Origin: Nanosynbacter sp.
GTDB taxonomy: Bacteria > Patescibacteriota > Saccharimonadia > Saccharimonadales > Saccharimonadaceae
Length of the DNA: 13,180 bases
Assembly: GCA_029975625.1 (NCBI GenBank)
Contig: JARKOR010000012.1
Coordinates: 1 to 13,180, forward strand
Reading direction: 5' to 3'
The notes under the pieces were generated by a model that made no database searches, was not told the DNA's origin, and saw only the letters and a list, made by a program, of their open reading frames with translations. A program made the position numbers and the translations under genes. Positions 6,662 to 12,538 of the stretch are shown in pieces (the stretch's first letter is position 1; each line of letters opens with the position of its first letter).

Positions 6662-7691
6662 TGTGGCCTCCCGCAATCGCCAGCATTACACCAACAAACG
6701 CCATAACGCACCCAATCACCCAAAAACGCATCGTAACCTTCGTCTCCGGCCAACCTTTGGCTTCCAGGTGATGATGGATCGGCGCCGAAAGAAAGATTTT
6801 CTTACCAAACAGTTTTTTGCTTGTTATTTGCACCAAGCTTGACCCCGCTTCAATGACGAATAGTAGTCCAATAACCGGCAGAAGTAGCAACGAATCCGTC
6901 AACATCGCCACGACACCCAAAGAGACGCCGTAGGCAAAGCTCCCAACGTCGCCCATGAAGAATCGTGCAGGATAGATATTAAACCATAGATAGCTTAGTA
7001 ATGCGCCAACGACCGTAAAACAAAAGCCCGCAAGCATGACGTTTCCTTGCAGTAAAGCTATGCCACCAAACGTCGCAAAGCTCAGGGCAAGCAGACCGCC
7101 GGCAAGACCGTCCAAACCATCAGAAATATTCACCGCATTACCTGTCGCAACAACAGCAAATGTAAAGAGTGGAATGATGAGCCAGCCTATTGCCAACTCA
7201 CCAAAGAACGGCACATGGAAACTATCGATACCGAGTTTTGCAAAGAAGAACCAGCCTAGTCCTACTCCAAGAGCTGTGATGAGTAAGAACTTCACTCCGG
7301 ACCTCAATCCAGCCACGCCTCCGCCAAGTCCTCGAACATTAATGACATCGTCAAGCAGCCCTACAATTCCACCACCAACCAATGCCGCAAGCGGCAGCCA
7401 TGTTTCTGCTCGATCAAGATTGAAGAGTAATGTCACCACGGCGATAGACACGACGCCGATTATTCCCGCCATAGTTGGAATGTTCCGCTGAAATTTTGCC
7501 GCATGTAGCTTTGTAAAGATTTTCAGCGCCTTTCCGTCAGTGCTGGTTGAACGCTGTTTCTTCCAAAACCGATACCGGTAGGCAAAAAAAGTATAAATCG
7601 GCGTTAGTAACATGGCAAGAAGGAACGCCCCGACACTTAATAGAAACACGTTAGTCATTTCTTGGGTTACTGTTTGTAATATTTGATGCAT
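6654..7691 (-). CDS. mraY: MraY, phospho-MurNAc-pentapeptide translocase
   Basis: Integral membrane enzyme that moves phospho-MurNAc-pentapeptide from UDP onto undecaprenyl phosphate, forming lipid I, the substrate of MurG. 345 residues with about ten transmembrane helices. Motifs: PTMAGI (72-77), GLLDDV with the Mg2+-binding Asp pair D114-D115, NAVNISDGLDGLAGG (185-199), FMGDVGS (245-251) and the HHH motif in PIHHHLEAKGWPE (304-316). All catalytic residues I know of are present. The ATG lies two bases after the ftsI stop, with GAGGA five bases upstream inside the end of ftsI, suggesting coupled translation. Confidence 0.97.
   Translation of the reverse strand: MHQILQTVTQEMTNVFLLSVGAFLLAMLLTPIYTFFAYRYRFWKKQRSTSTDGKALKIFTKLHAAKFQRNIPTMAGIIGVVSIAVVTLLFNLDRAETWLPLAALVGGGIVGLLDDVINVRGLGGGVAGLRSGVKFLLITALGVGLGWFFFAKLGIDSFHVPFFGELAIGWLIIPLFTFAVVATGNAVNISDGLDGLAGGLLALSFATFGGIALLQGNVMLAGFCFTVVGALLSYLWFNIYPARFFMGDVGSFAYGVSLGVVAMLTDSLLLLPVIGLLFVIEAGSSLVQITSKKLFGKKIFLSAPIHHHLEAKGWPETKVTMRFWVIGCVMAFVGVMLAIAGGHIA
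6667..6672 (-). promoter_or_regulatory. Shine-Dalgarno site that decides the ftsW start
   Basis: Minus-strand GGGAGG, five bases before TTG 6661. It favours TTG 6661 over the upstream TTG 6676 and the internal ATG 6622. Confidence 0.6.
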
Positions 7692-7693
7692 AA

Positions 7694-9439
7694 TTATCCT
7701 CTCGGTGCTAATTTCTTATAGTCAATCATCCAGTTCGAAATGTCTGTGAATACAGGACCCGCATGCAGTCCGCCCTCAAGGTTTAACCCCTTTCCTGGCG
7801 CTGCTACACGTACCATTATGACATACTCCGGACTATCAGTGCCACCAAACCCAATATAGGTTGCGACGGTTTCATTTTGGGTATATTCACCGTTTGAGCT
7901 AATCGTCTCGGCTGTCCCCGTCTTGCCCCCAATCATATACCCCGCCCGATCGCTTCTTCCCATCCACGACGAGCCGCGAGCAGTCACTAACATATTTGTC
8001 ATCTCAGCCGATGTCGTTTCGGAAATTGTGCGCCTGAGCGGTTTCGTGGTGTCGTAGGATGCGTTACCTTGATCGTCAACAGTGCCCGCAACCAGTGTTG
8101 GCTTGTAATATTCCCCACCGTTTATCACGGACGAGAACGCCGAGGCCACCTGAATCATCGTCAAACTAAGACTCTGCCCGTACGTCATCGCTGAATATCG
8201 CACTTCATTACCCTCAACGCTATCTGGCGGATAGATATATCCTCCCACCTCTGCCACTTCTATGCCCGTTTTCTCGCCCAGCCCAAATTTATTATGGAAA
8301 TAATCGTACATTATCTGACGCGCGCTCGCATTGACCGTCTGACCATCACCAAGTTGGCGAGCAGCAAAGATTGTCCCCACATTGAGCGAGTTATTGAGCA
8401 CCTGCTGCATGCTCGTCGGTCCGCCAAGGCCTCGAAGGGCATTACACATTGTTCGATCCGCTACCGCAACGCAGTCCGTGTTTTGGTAGACCGTTGACGG
8501 AGAAATCGCCCCTTTGTCTATCGCCGTCGAGAGCGTAAATGTTTTGATGACCGACGCCGGCTCATACGGCACCATTGTGGTCGTATTCAAGAACGCTGAA
8601 GCATCAGTCACAGAGTAATACTCGCCAGGATTATACGTCGGATAGTTCGCCATCGCCAACACCTGTCCACTGTTTGGATTTAGCACCAGGACGCTTCCCT
8701 CGGTGGCTCCCGCACTCTCAATACCGCGCTTCAGCGCCTCCTCCGCGTAACTCTGCACGTTCCGATCAATAGTTAGCACGACATTTTTTCCAGACTGCGG
8801 CTCAATCCGAATATTATCTTTGCCGAGCGTCAACGGCACGTTACGCACGTCGGCCACTGACTGCAACATTCCGTCTCTGCCTTTTAATTCATCGTTCAGC
8901 TGTTGCTCAATGCCATACTGCCCTTCGCCCTCGGTATTAACAAATCCAAGCACCTGAGCGCCCAAAACGCCCTCTGGATAATTTCGAACAGAGCCCTGTG
9001 AAAAACCAATACCCGAAAAATTCTTCTCTTTAATTTTCTCCGCTTGTGTGCGAGAAATGTTCTTGGCAAGCACCTCGTAACGCGACTGTTCTTTCTTTAA
9101 TTTCGCCTCAACGTCATTCAGCATCTCTCCACCGGCAACGTCTCTTAAAACCGAGACTATCTCCGACCGATCTTTCTCCTGAACAGTCGCTGGGTCGGCG
9201 AACACCGTAAACACCGCCTTATTAAGCACGACAGGTACCGCCGTTCCCTTATCTTGCATATAAATTTCACCTCGGGTCGCCGGAATCGTAAAACTCCTTT
9301 GCTGGCCTTGACGGGCAATCTCTTTGTAGGTGTCATATTCCACAATCTGCAACCAAAACAGCCGCAACACAAAAATCGCCATACATCCGAGGAGGATCAT
9401 GGCCAAAATATCAGTACGAGAAAACGTGCGACTTTGCAT
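7694..9439 (-). CDS. ftsI: FtsI/PBP3-type class B penicillin-binding protein (septal transpeptidase)
   Basis: Cross-links peptide stems of septal peptidoglycan outside the membrane, working with FtsW. The 581 residues comprise a short cytoplasmic tail, one transmembrane anchor (about 10-32), a PBP dimerisation region starting at ATRGEIY (54-60), and a C-terminal transpeptidase domain with SxxK (S296-V-I-K299, S296 being the acylated serine), SxN (S351-L-N353) and KTG (K506-T-G508). RNYPEGVLGAQVLGFVNTEG (152-171) is typical of FtsI/SpoVD. No PASTA repeats and no glycosyltransferase domain. Starts at ATG 9439 behind AAGGA, only three bases away. A perfect extended -10 (TGGTATAAT) sits just upstream. 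Length is normal for the family and all catalytic motifs are intact. Confidence 0.96.
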   Translation of the reverse strand: MQSRTFSRTDILAMILLGCMAIFVLRLFWLQIVEYDTYKEIARQGQQRSFTIPATRGEIYMQDKGTAVPVVLNKAVFTVFADPATVQEKDRSEIVSVLRDVAGGEMLNDVEAKLKKEQSRYEVLAKNISRTQAEKIKEKNFSGIGFSQGSVRNYPEGVLGAQVLGFVNTEGEGQYGIEQQLNDELKGRDGMLQSVADVRNVPLTLGKDNIRIEPQSGKNVVLTIDRNVQSYAEEALKRGIESAGATEGSVLVLNPNSGQVLAMANYPTYNPGEYYSVTDASAFLNTTTMVPYEPASVIKTFTLSTAIDKGAISPSTVYQNTDCVAVADRTMCNALRGLGGPTSMQQVLNNSLNVGTIFAARQLGDGQTVNASARQIMYDYFHNKFGLGEKTGIEVAEVGGYIYPPDSVEGNEVRYSAMTYGQSLSLTMIQVASAFSSVINGGEYYKPTLVAGTVDDQGNASYDTTKPLRRTISETTSAEMTNMLVTARGSSWMGRSDRAGYMIGGKTGTAETISSNGEYTQNETVATYIGFGGTDSPEYVIMVRVAAPGKGLNLEGGLHAGPVFTDISNWMIDYKKLAPRG

Positions 9440-9453
9440 AATTCCTTCTTTTA

Positions 9454-9462
9454 ATTATACCA
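9454..9462 (-). promoter_or_regulatory. Extended -10 (TGGTATAAT), possible internal promoter for ftsI
   Basis: In the 31-nt gap between ftsL and ftsI the minus strand reads TGG directly followed by a perfect TATAAT, the extended -10 form that needs little -35 contact; no good -35 is seen. A transcript would start about 8 nt before the ftsI ATG. Confidence 0.45.
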
Positions 9463-9470
9463 TAACCAGC

Positions 9471-9851
9471 TTATCGCACGTAATCTGTTGCCTCAGGTGT
9501 CGTCATCGCCGTAGCGACAGCGCTACCCTTAACTCGTTCAAGCGCAGTCAATCGAGCATTCTGCACTTCAAGCTCAGACTTCTTGGCAGAGAGCTCGCTA
9601 ATTTGCGTATCGAGATCCTGCACTTCATAGCTATAAGCGGTCGTTTTGGTTGCTTGCGTCAAATACACAAGCCCAAGCACCGTAATCATGAGCGCGACGA
9701 GGACGGTATGAGCAACTGGTCCAAGCTTTGTTTCGGAGCGATACCGCGTCCCGTTCTGATTGCGACGCATCGACGGCTGCATAGTAGTGCGGCGTGGTGT
9801 AAATGATGTGTTTCGTGTTTGTGTTATCATAATGGTTTTTTCTTTTGACAT
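9471..9851 (-). CDS. ftsL: FtsL-like small bitopic divisome protein
   Basis: 126 residues: basic N-terminal cytoplasmic part (1-44), one transmembrane helix (about 45-66, LGPVAHTVLVALMITVLGLVYL), then a predicted coiled coil (about 74-108) with leucine-zipper-like spacing (VQDLDTQISELSAKKSELEVQNARL), and a short hydrophilic tail. This is the FtsL/DivIC layout; FtsL and FtsB/DivIC pair through the coiled coil and hold FtsQ and the FtsWI synthase. Position between rsmH and ftsI is the classical ftsL place, which is the main reason for the name; sequence is too divergent to separate it from DivIC/FtsB. The ATG at 9851 follows GGTGA, partly inside the preceding hairpin; an in-frame ATG seven codons in is an alternative start. 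Confidence 0.7.
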   Translation of the reverse strand: MSKEKTIMITQTRNTSFTPRRTTMQPSMRRNQNGTRYRSETKLGPVAHTVLVALMITVLGLVYLTQATKTTAYSYEVQDLDTQISELSAKKSELEVQNARLTALERVKGSAVATAMTTPEATDYVR

Positions 9852-9858
9852 GATTCAC

Positions 9859-9892
9859 CAGGGCTACATACACATACACAGAGGTAGCCCTG
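9859..9892 (-). promoter_or_regulatory. Hairpin between the micro-ORF and ftsL
   Basis: Perfect 9-bp inverted repeat CAGGGCTAC (9859-9867) / GTAGCCCTG (9884-9892) with a 16-nt loop. On the minus strand it sits just before GGTGAATC-ATG of ftsL, so folding could occlude initiation or act as a processing site. There is no T run after it, so it is not an intrinsic terminator. Confidence 0.5.
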
Positions 9893-9919
9893 ATGATATT
9901 AGGTTGTTATTCCAAGGTT

Positions 9920-9991
9920 TTACCCGCGGCGAACGAGTACTTGCTCGGCTTTGTCCGCGTCTTGGAACTGAACTTTGATGTGGATTGGCAT
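9920..9991 (-). CDS. 23-residue small ORF with a perfect Shine-Dalgarno, unknown function
   Basis: Directly after the rsmH stop the minus strand has GAGGAGG (9998-10004), six bases, then an ATG opening MPIHIKVQFQDADKAEQVLV-RRG and TAA. This is one of the best ribosome binding sites in the window, better than that of ftsL, so translation is likely. The peptide is short, mixed-charge and without membrane segment; I recognise no family. Context suggests three possibilities: a leader peptide tied to the hairpin at 9859-9892 that regulates ftsL, a functional micropeptide, or the surviving start of a decayed gene. It begins 20 nt after rsmH and ends 68 nt before ftsL. Confidence 0.6.
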   Translation of the reverse strand: MPIHIKVQFQDADKAEQVLVRRG

Positions 9992-10011
9992 GAGTAGCCT
10001 CCTCTTTTTGT

Positions 10012-10935
10012 TTATGTTTTTACGGCGGCCCGAAGCTTTGCGCTCCGACTCCGCGGATTGTGAACATCATATGTTGCACCATCAAGAGGTTTTTTCGTAA
10101 TAGGCGCTAGTTCCGCTTCGTAGCCGGCATTCACCTGCTCCTTAAAATATCGCTTAACTAGTCGGTCTTCTAGGCTGTGAAAACTTATAATTGCGACTCG
10201 TCCGCCCTTCTTCAAAAGAAGCGGTAGAAGTGGCAAAAGTTCCTCGACTAGCCGTAGCTCCTGGTTTACCTCTATGCGTAGTGCTTGAAATGTGCGCGTC
10301 GCCGGATGATGCTTTACCCGTTGACGATATGCTTTCTTGATGACAGCGGCAAGCTCCGCGGTTGTCTGAAACGGTCTCGCGGCGATAATTTCGTCTGCGA
10401 TCCGCCTGGCAACTGCTCGAGGCTCTTCTCCGTAGCGGGTAATGATATCGACTAGCCTATCTCTAGAATAGTGATTAACAACATCCGCTGCGGTTCGCTC
10501 CTGGCGTTGGTCCATCCGCATATCCAGCGGTCCATCTGCCTGAAACGAAAACCCTCGCTCTCCTCTGTCGAGTTGTGGTGACGACACCCCCAAGTCAGCT
10601 AAAATCATGTCAAATTGTGTACCCTCGTTCACCAGGTCTCGCGCTGCCGAAACGAAATCTGTTTCGTACATCTGCGCCCCCTGCCGAACAATATCCTGCA
10701 CCGCCTGAACCGCAAACGAATCGCGGTCAACCAATACCGAACCAGGTATATTTTCTGTTACTTCTAAAATCCGACGTGCGTGTCCTCCATACCCAGCGGT
10801 CAAATCCAAATAGGATTCGCCCTTCTGGGGCTTCAGAACGTCGCATACCGCATCGAGTAAAACAGGAACATGAACTGGCCCGTTCTCCTGTAACAGAGAC
10901 GATTCCAGCTGTGGTGGAAGTTCTTTAATACTCAT
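10012..10935 (-). CDS. rsmH: RsmH (MraW), 16S rRNA m4C1402 methyltransferase
   Basis: SAM-dependent enzyme that N4-methylates C1402 in the ribosomal P site. From ATG 10935 the protein has 307 residues. Motifs: VHVPVLLDAV (21-30), SAM-binding YLDLTAGYGGHARRIL (42-57), VLVDRD (67-72), FDMILADLGVSSPQLD (109-124) with RGFSFQADGPLDMRMD following, KHHPATRTFQALRIEVN (208-224), RVAIISFHSLEDRLVK (246-261) and the C-terminal NPRSRSAKLRA. All family signatures are present and length is normal. An in-frame TTG at 10941 would add two residues; ATG is preferred. Upstream there is no Shine-Dalgarno at proper distance, but a TATAAT at 10947-10952 places the transcription start only a few bases before the ATG. 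It follows mraZ, as usual, but across an unusual 330-nt gap. Confidence 0.97.
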   Translation of the reverse strand: MSIKELPPQLESSLLQENGPVHVPVLLDAVCDVLKPQKGESYLDLTAGYGGHARRILEVTENIPGSVLVDRDSFAVQAVQDIVRQGAQMYETDFVSAARDLVNEGTQFDMILADLGVSSPQLDRGERGFSFQADGPLDMRMDQRQERTAADVVNHYSRDRLVDIITRYGEEPRAVARRIADEIIAARPFQTTAELAAVIKKAYRQRVKHHPATRTFQALRIEVNQELRLVEELLPLLPLLLKKGGRVAIISFHSLEDRLVKRYFKEQVNAGYEAELAPITKKPLDGATYDVHNPRSRSAKLRAAVKT

Positions 10936-10946
10936 AGACAATAGTT

Positions 10947-10952
10947 ATTATA
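10947..10952 (-). promoter_or_regulatory. -10 box (TATAAT) for a near-leaderless rsmH transcript
   Basis: Perfect minus-strand TATAAT ending 11 bases before the rsmH ATG. The -35 would fall in the conserved arm of the adjacent inverted repeat (GTGATC, a poor match). It would give a 5' UTR of about 5 nt. Confidence 0.4.
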
Positions 10953-10964
10953 TCCTATTATCTA

Positions 10965-11221
10965 CTCGAGATCACCTAACTGAGCGCCGAAGAGCGACAA
11001 TTTTGTGTTTGATTTGCTTTTTTGTTTTTGTTTGCTTCTTCAGAGGCGAAATGTTTGTGCGAAAATGATAGTCAGAGACATACCATAAAATAAACATTTC
11101 GCGTTAAGAGACTTATGTGTGAGGTGGAGTTTTTTGGGAGGTAAAAGAAAGGTTCGCGCCTTTTTTAAAGTGGAGCGAAGTACCACGAGTCGTCTCCAAC
11201 GCTCAGATAGTTGATCTCGAG
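10965..11221 (-). ncRNA. Structured 257-bp element between mraZ and rsmH (ncRNA, leader RNA or MITE; strand uncertain)
   Basis: The ends form an imperfect inverted repeat: 10965-10986 and 11200-11221 are complementary at 20 of 22 positions. Pairing continues inward (GAGCGAC 10992-10998 with GTCGTCTC 11189-11196, one bulge). Inside are a perfect 11-bp inverted repeat (GCGAAATGTTT 11046-11056 / 11092-11102), GTGG/CCAC (11170-11173 / 11183-11186) and AAAGG/CCTTT (11148-11152 / 11159-11163). On the minus strand this is a long closing helix with several branches and an A-rich linker. I find no RNase P (GAGGAAAGTCC), SRP or tmRNA signature. An 89-codon minus ORF (11040-11309) overlaps the mraZ end and looks non-coding. 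Alternatives: structured 5' leader of rsmH, stable ncRNA, or a MITE; no target-site duplication is visible. Actinobacteria have an unrelated-looking 'mraW RNA' motif in the same place. Confidence 0.5.
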
Positions 11222-11265
11222 AGTGTTCGTTCAAATTATTAAAGTACTTACGTAAATACAGAAAA

Positions 11266-11631
11266 CTATGCGATCTTTTCCGGAGCGCCAACACGCCAGT
11301 ATTGACCAACGCGCACCGCTACGATGTCGCGGTCAACACCCGCATAATCTAGCAAGTGCTGCTCGATAACCACCCGACCTTGTTTTTGGTCAAGCTTTTG
11401 CGTTACCTTGCCGCGCCTAAATCGCACGTTCAGATCCGCCAGCTCTTCGTCAAAGATATAGTCGCCTGCAAGTGCCGGCTCTACTTCCCTGTCCCATACC
11501 TGCTGAGGATACATATGGAGATACTCCCCGAATCCTCGCGATAATACGACGCCACTCGCAAACTCTGCCCGTAGTTCTGTTGGAATCGTCAATCGACGCT
11601 TATCATCCAGCTTTCGTTCAAAGTAGTCCAT
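11266..11631 (-). CDS. mraZ: MraZ, DNA-binding regulator of the dcw cluster
   Basis: First gene of the cluster. MraZ proteins carry two SpoVT/AbrB-like domains, form ring-shaped oligomers and bind direct repeats in their own promoter to control dcw transcription. 121 residues, slightly shorter than typical. Domain 1 (about 2-45) has the signature DDKRRLTIPTELR (9-21); domain 2 (about 78-118) has DQKQGRVVIEQHLLDYAG (81-98) and ends VAVRVGQYWRV. ATG 11631 gives the usual N-terminus just before the DxxxRLxIP motif; no Shine-Dalgarno at normal distance (AGGGAG is 16 bases away), and no other start codon lies in frame nearby. G-rich boxes in the promoter region fit self-regulation. Confidence 0.95.
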   Translation of the reverse strand: MDYFERKLDDKRRLTIPTELRAEFASGVVLSRGFGEYLHMYPQQVWDREVEPALAGDYIFDEELADLNVRFRRGKVTQKLDQKQGRVVIEQHLLDYAGVDRDIVAVRVGQYWRVGAPEKIA

Positions 11632-11701
11632 GGCTTTGTTGGCGATGCTCCCTTTGGATCTTATCGTTAAATTGTATTGTTTGGTTCGTGGTTTTTATTT
11701 T

Positions 11702-11722
11702 ACAGAAGTTGTATTCTTCTGT
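11702..11722 (-). promoter_or_regulatory. Hairpin near the 5' end of the mraZ leader
   Basis: Perfect 7-bp inverted repeat ACAGAAG (11702-11708) / CTTCTGT (11716-11722) with a 7-nt loop. With the predicted start near 11732 it would form about 10 nt into a roughly 100-nt 5' UTR, where it could stabilise the message. Confidence 0.4.
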
Positions 11723-11731
11723 TATTTCCAC

Positions 11732-11783
11732 TACCCCTACTATACTACCCCCCGCTACCCACTTGCAAGCCTTTTGTACCCAC
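11732..11783 (-). promoter_or_regulatory. mraZ/dcw promoter with four MraZ-box-like direct repeats
   Basis: Minus strand: -35 TTGCAA (11763-11768), 18-nt spacer, -10 TATAGT (11739-11744). Four G-rich boxes of the form GTGGGTA or close variants lie at 11777-11783, 11756-11762, 11746-11752 and 11732-11738, with starts 21, 10 and 14 nt apart. Known MraZ operators are direct repeats with a TGGG core at about 10-nt spacing. Two boxes lie inside the -35/-10 spacer and one just downstream of the -10, so bound MraZ would block polymerase. Confidence 0.6.
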
Positions 11784-11807
11784 TTTTTTACATTTTTCCC
11801 CAAAAAA

Positions 11808-11837
11808 AGACTTTTCCACAGTTTTGTGGAAAAGTCT
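11808..11837 (-). terminator. Intrinsic terminator of the pilin-like gene
   Basis: Perfect 13-bp stem AGACTTTTCCACA (11808-11820) / TGTGGAAAAGTCT (11825-11837) with a 4-nt loop, followed on the minus strand by seven T (complement of 11802-11808). It lies about 50 nt past the pilin stop and insulates it from the mraZ promoter. The arms include TTTTCCACA, a relaxed DnaA-box look-alike, probably coincidental. Confidence 0.85.
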
Positions 11838-11857
11838 AGTGTGTGTCGTCGTGTATA

Positions 11858-11873
11858 ACGCTATATATAGCGT
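11858..11873. repeat. 16-bp perfect palindrome downstream of the pilin-like gene
   Basis: ACGCTATATATAGCGT is fully self-complementary. It lies between the pilin stop codon and the terminator. It could be an mRNA 3' hairpin or a dimeric protein site; there is no T run of its own. Confidence 0.5.
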
Positions 11874-11887
11874 ACCATAGCTTGTTG

Positions 11888-12484
11888 CTAGGAGTGCGCC
11901 GGGCCCGGAACCGACACTTTACAGCGAGTTTTTCCGCCGTCATTTCCTGCTGTATAACCAGTCGTCGATAGCGTGTTATTATCGCCACTAGTCTGGGCTG
12001 CAAGTCCGCAGTTCTTATTTTGACCTTCTAGCCAATAGGTAATCACCACTGGCTGTGACTGACCATCTACAAAGTAAGCGGAATAATATTGGTATATAAT
12101 ACCCATACGATCCTCACCGCTGCCAGGAACAGATTGGGGTAGATTGCCAATTTTTGCAAGCTCTTCCTTCAGAGTTATATCTCCAGCAACGACACCGCTG
12201 CCTCCAATACACCCTGACTGAGCGGCTAGTAGGCAGACGCCTATATAAGTCCCTGTTTGCGCCACCTTGGGATATGTCCCATACTCCGCCACATACGCCT
12301 CTATCATCTTCAAGCTCTGACTAGCTGCATTAATGATAGCGGTGTTCTTAGCTCTTTGTTGTATGTTCGTGTAGGCTGCAATGCTGATTGCAGCTAGGAT
12401 TGCTATAACGACAATGACTATGAGTAATTCTACTATGGTGAAGGCTTGTTGTTTAGTGTGTATAGTGGGGTTCATCTTGTTCAT
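11888..12484 (-). CDS. Type IV pilin-like protein (prepilin with class III signal peptide)
   Basis: 198 residues. The N-terminus carries a short charged leader, then the prepilin motif QQA|FTIVELLIVIVVIAILAA: predicted cleavage after A14, methylatable F15, Glu at +5 (E19), and a hydrophobic helix (15-36) that serves as membrane anchor and pilus core. Residue -1 is Ala, not the usual Gly. The C-terminal globular part has four cysteines (84, 92, 159, 188), allowing disulfides, and a G/S/T/N-rich end. Such pilins build type IV pili or related filaments; in episymbiotic Saccharibacteria pili serve motility and host contact (family knowledge). No assembly genes (pilB, pilC, pilT, pilD) are nearby. 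ATG 12484 is chosen because the promoter puts the transcription start at it, giving a leaderless message; ATG 12475 (M4) is an alternative. Confidence 0.88.
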   Translation of the reverse strand: MNKMNPTIHTKQQAFTIVELLIVIVVIAILAAISIAAYTNIQQRAKNTAIINAASQSLKMIEAYVAEYGTYPKVAQTGTYIGVCLLAAQSGCIGGSGVVAGDITLKEELAKIGNLPQSVPGSGEDRMGIIYQYYSAYFVDGQSQPVVITYWLEGQNKNCGLAAQTSGDNNTLSTTGYTAGNDGGKTRCKVSVPGPAHS

Positions 12485-12491
12485 GCTTTTA

Positions 12492-12519
12492 AGTGTACCC
12501 CCCCCGAGGTTGGTGTCAA
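12492..12519 (-). promoter_or_regulatory. Promoter of the pilin-like gene with a G8 tract in the spacer
   Basis: Minus strand: perfect -35 TTGACA (12514-12519), 16-nt spacer ending in eight consecutive G (12498-12505), -10 TACACT (12492-12497), then seven bases to the ATG. One more G would give the optimal 17-nt spacing. The start site should coincide with the ATG, so the mRNA is probably leaderless. Confidence 0.65.
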
Positions 12520-12538
12520 GCAGGAAAATATATTACTC

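Noticed and set aside
10965..11221. RNase P RNA or tmRNA between mraZ and rsmH (rnpB is next to mraZ in Pseudomonas)
   Set aside because: No GAGGAAAGTCC or ACAGAA-type conserved core and no tRNA-like CCA end on either strand.
11040..11309. 89-codon minus-strand ORF overlapping the end of mraZ
   Set aside because: Basic, composition unlike a protein, and the interval is better explained by inverted repeats.
11811..11833. Paired DnaA boxes TTTTCCACA in inverted orientation
   Set aside because: They are the two arms of a strong intrinsic terminator with a T run; an origin role is not needed.
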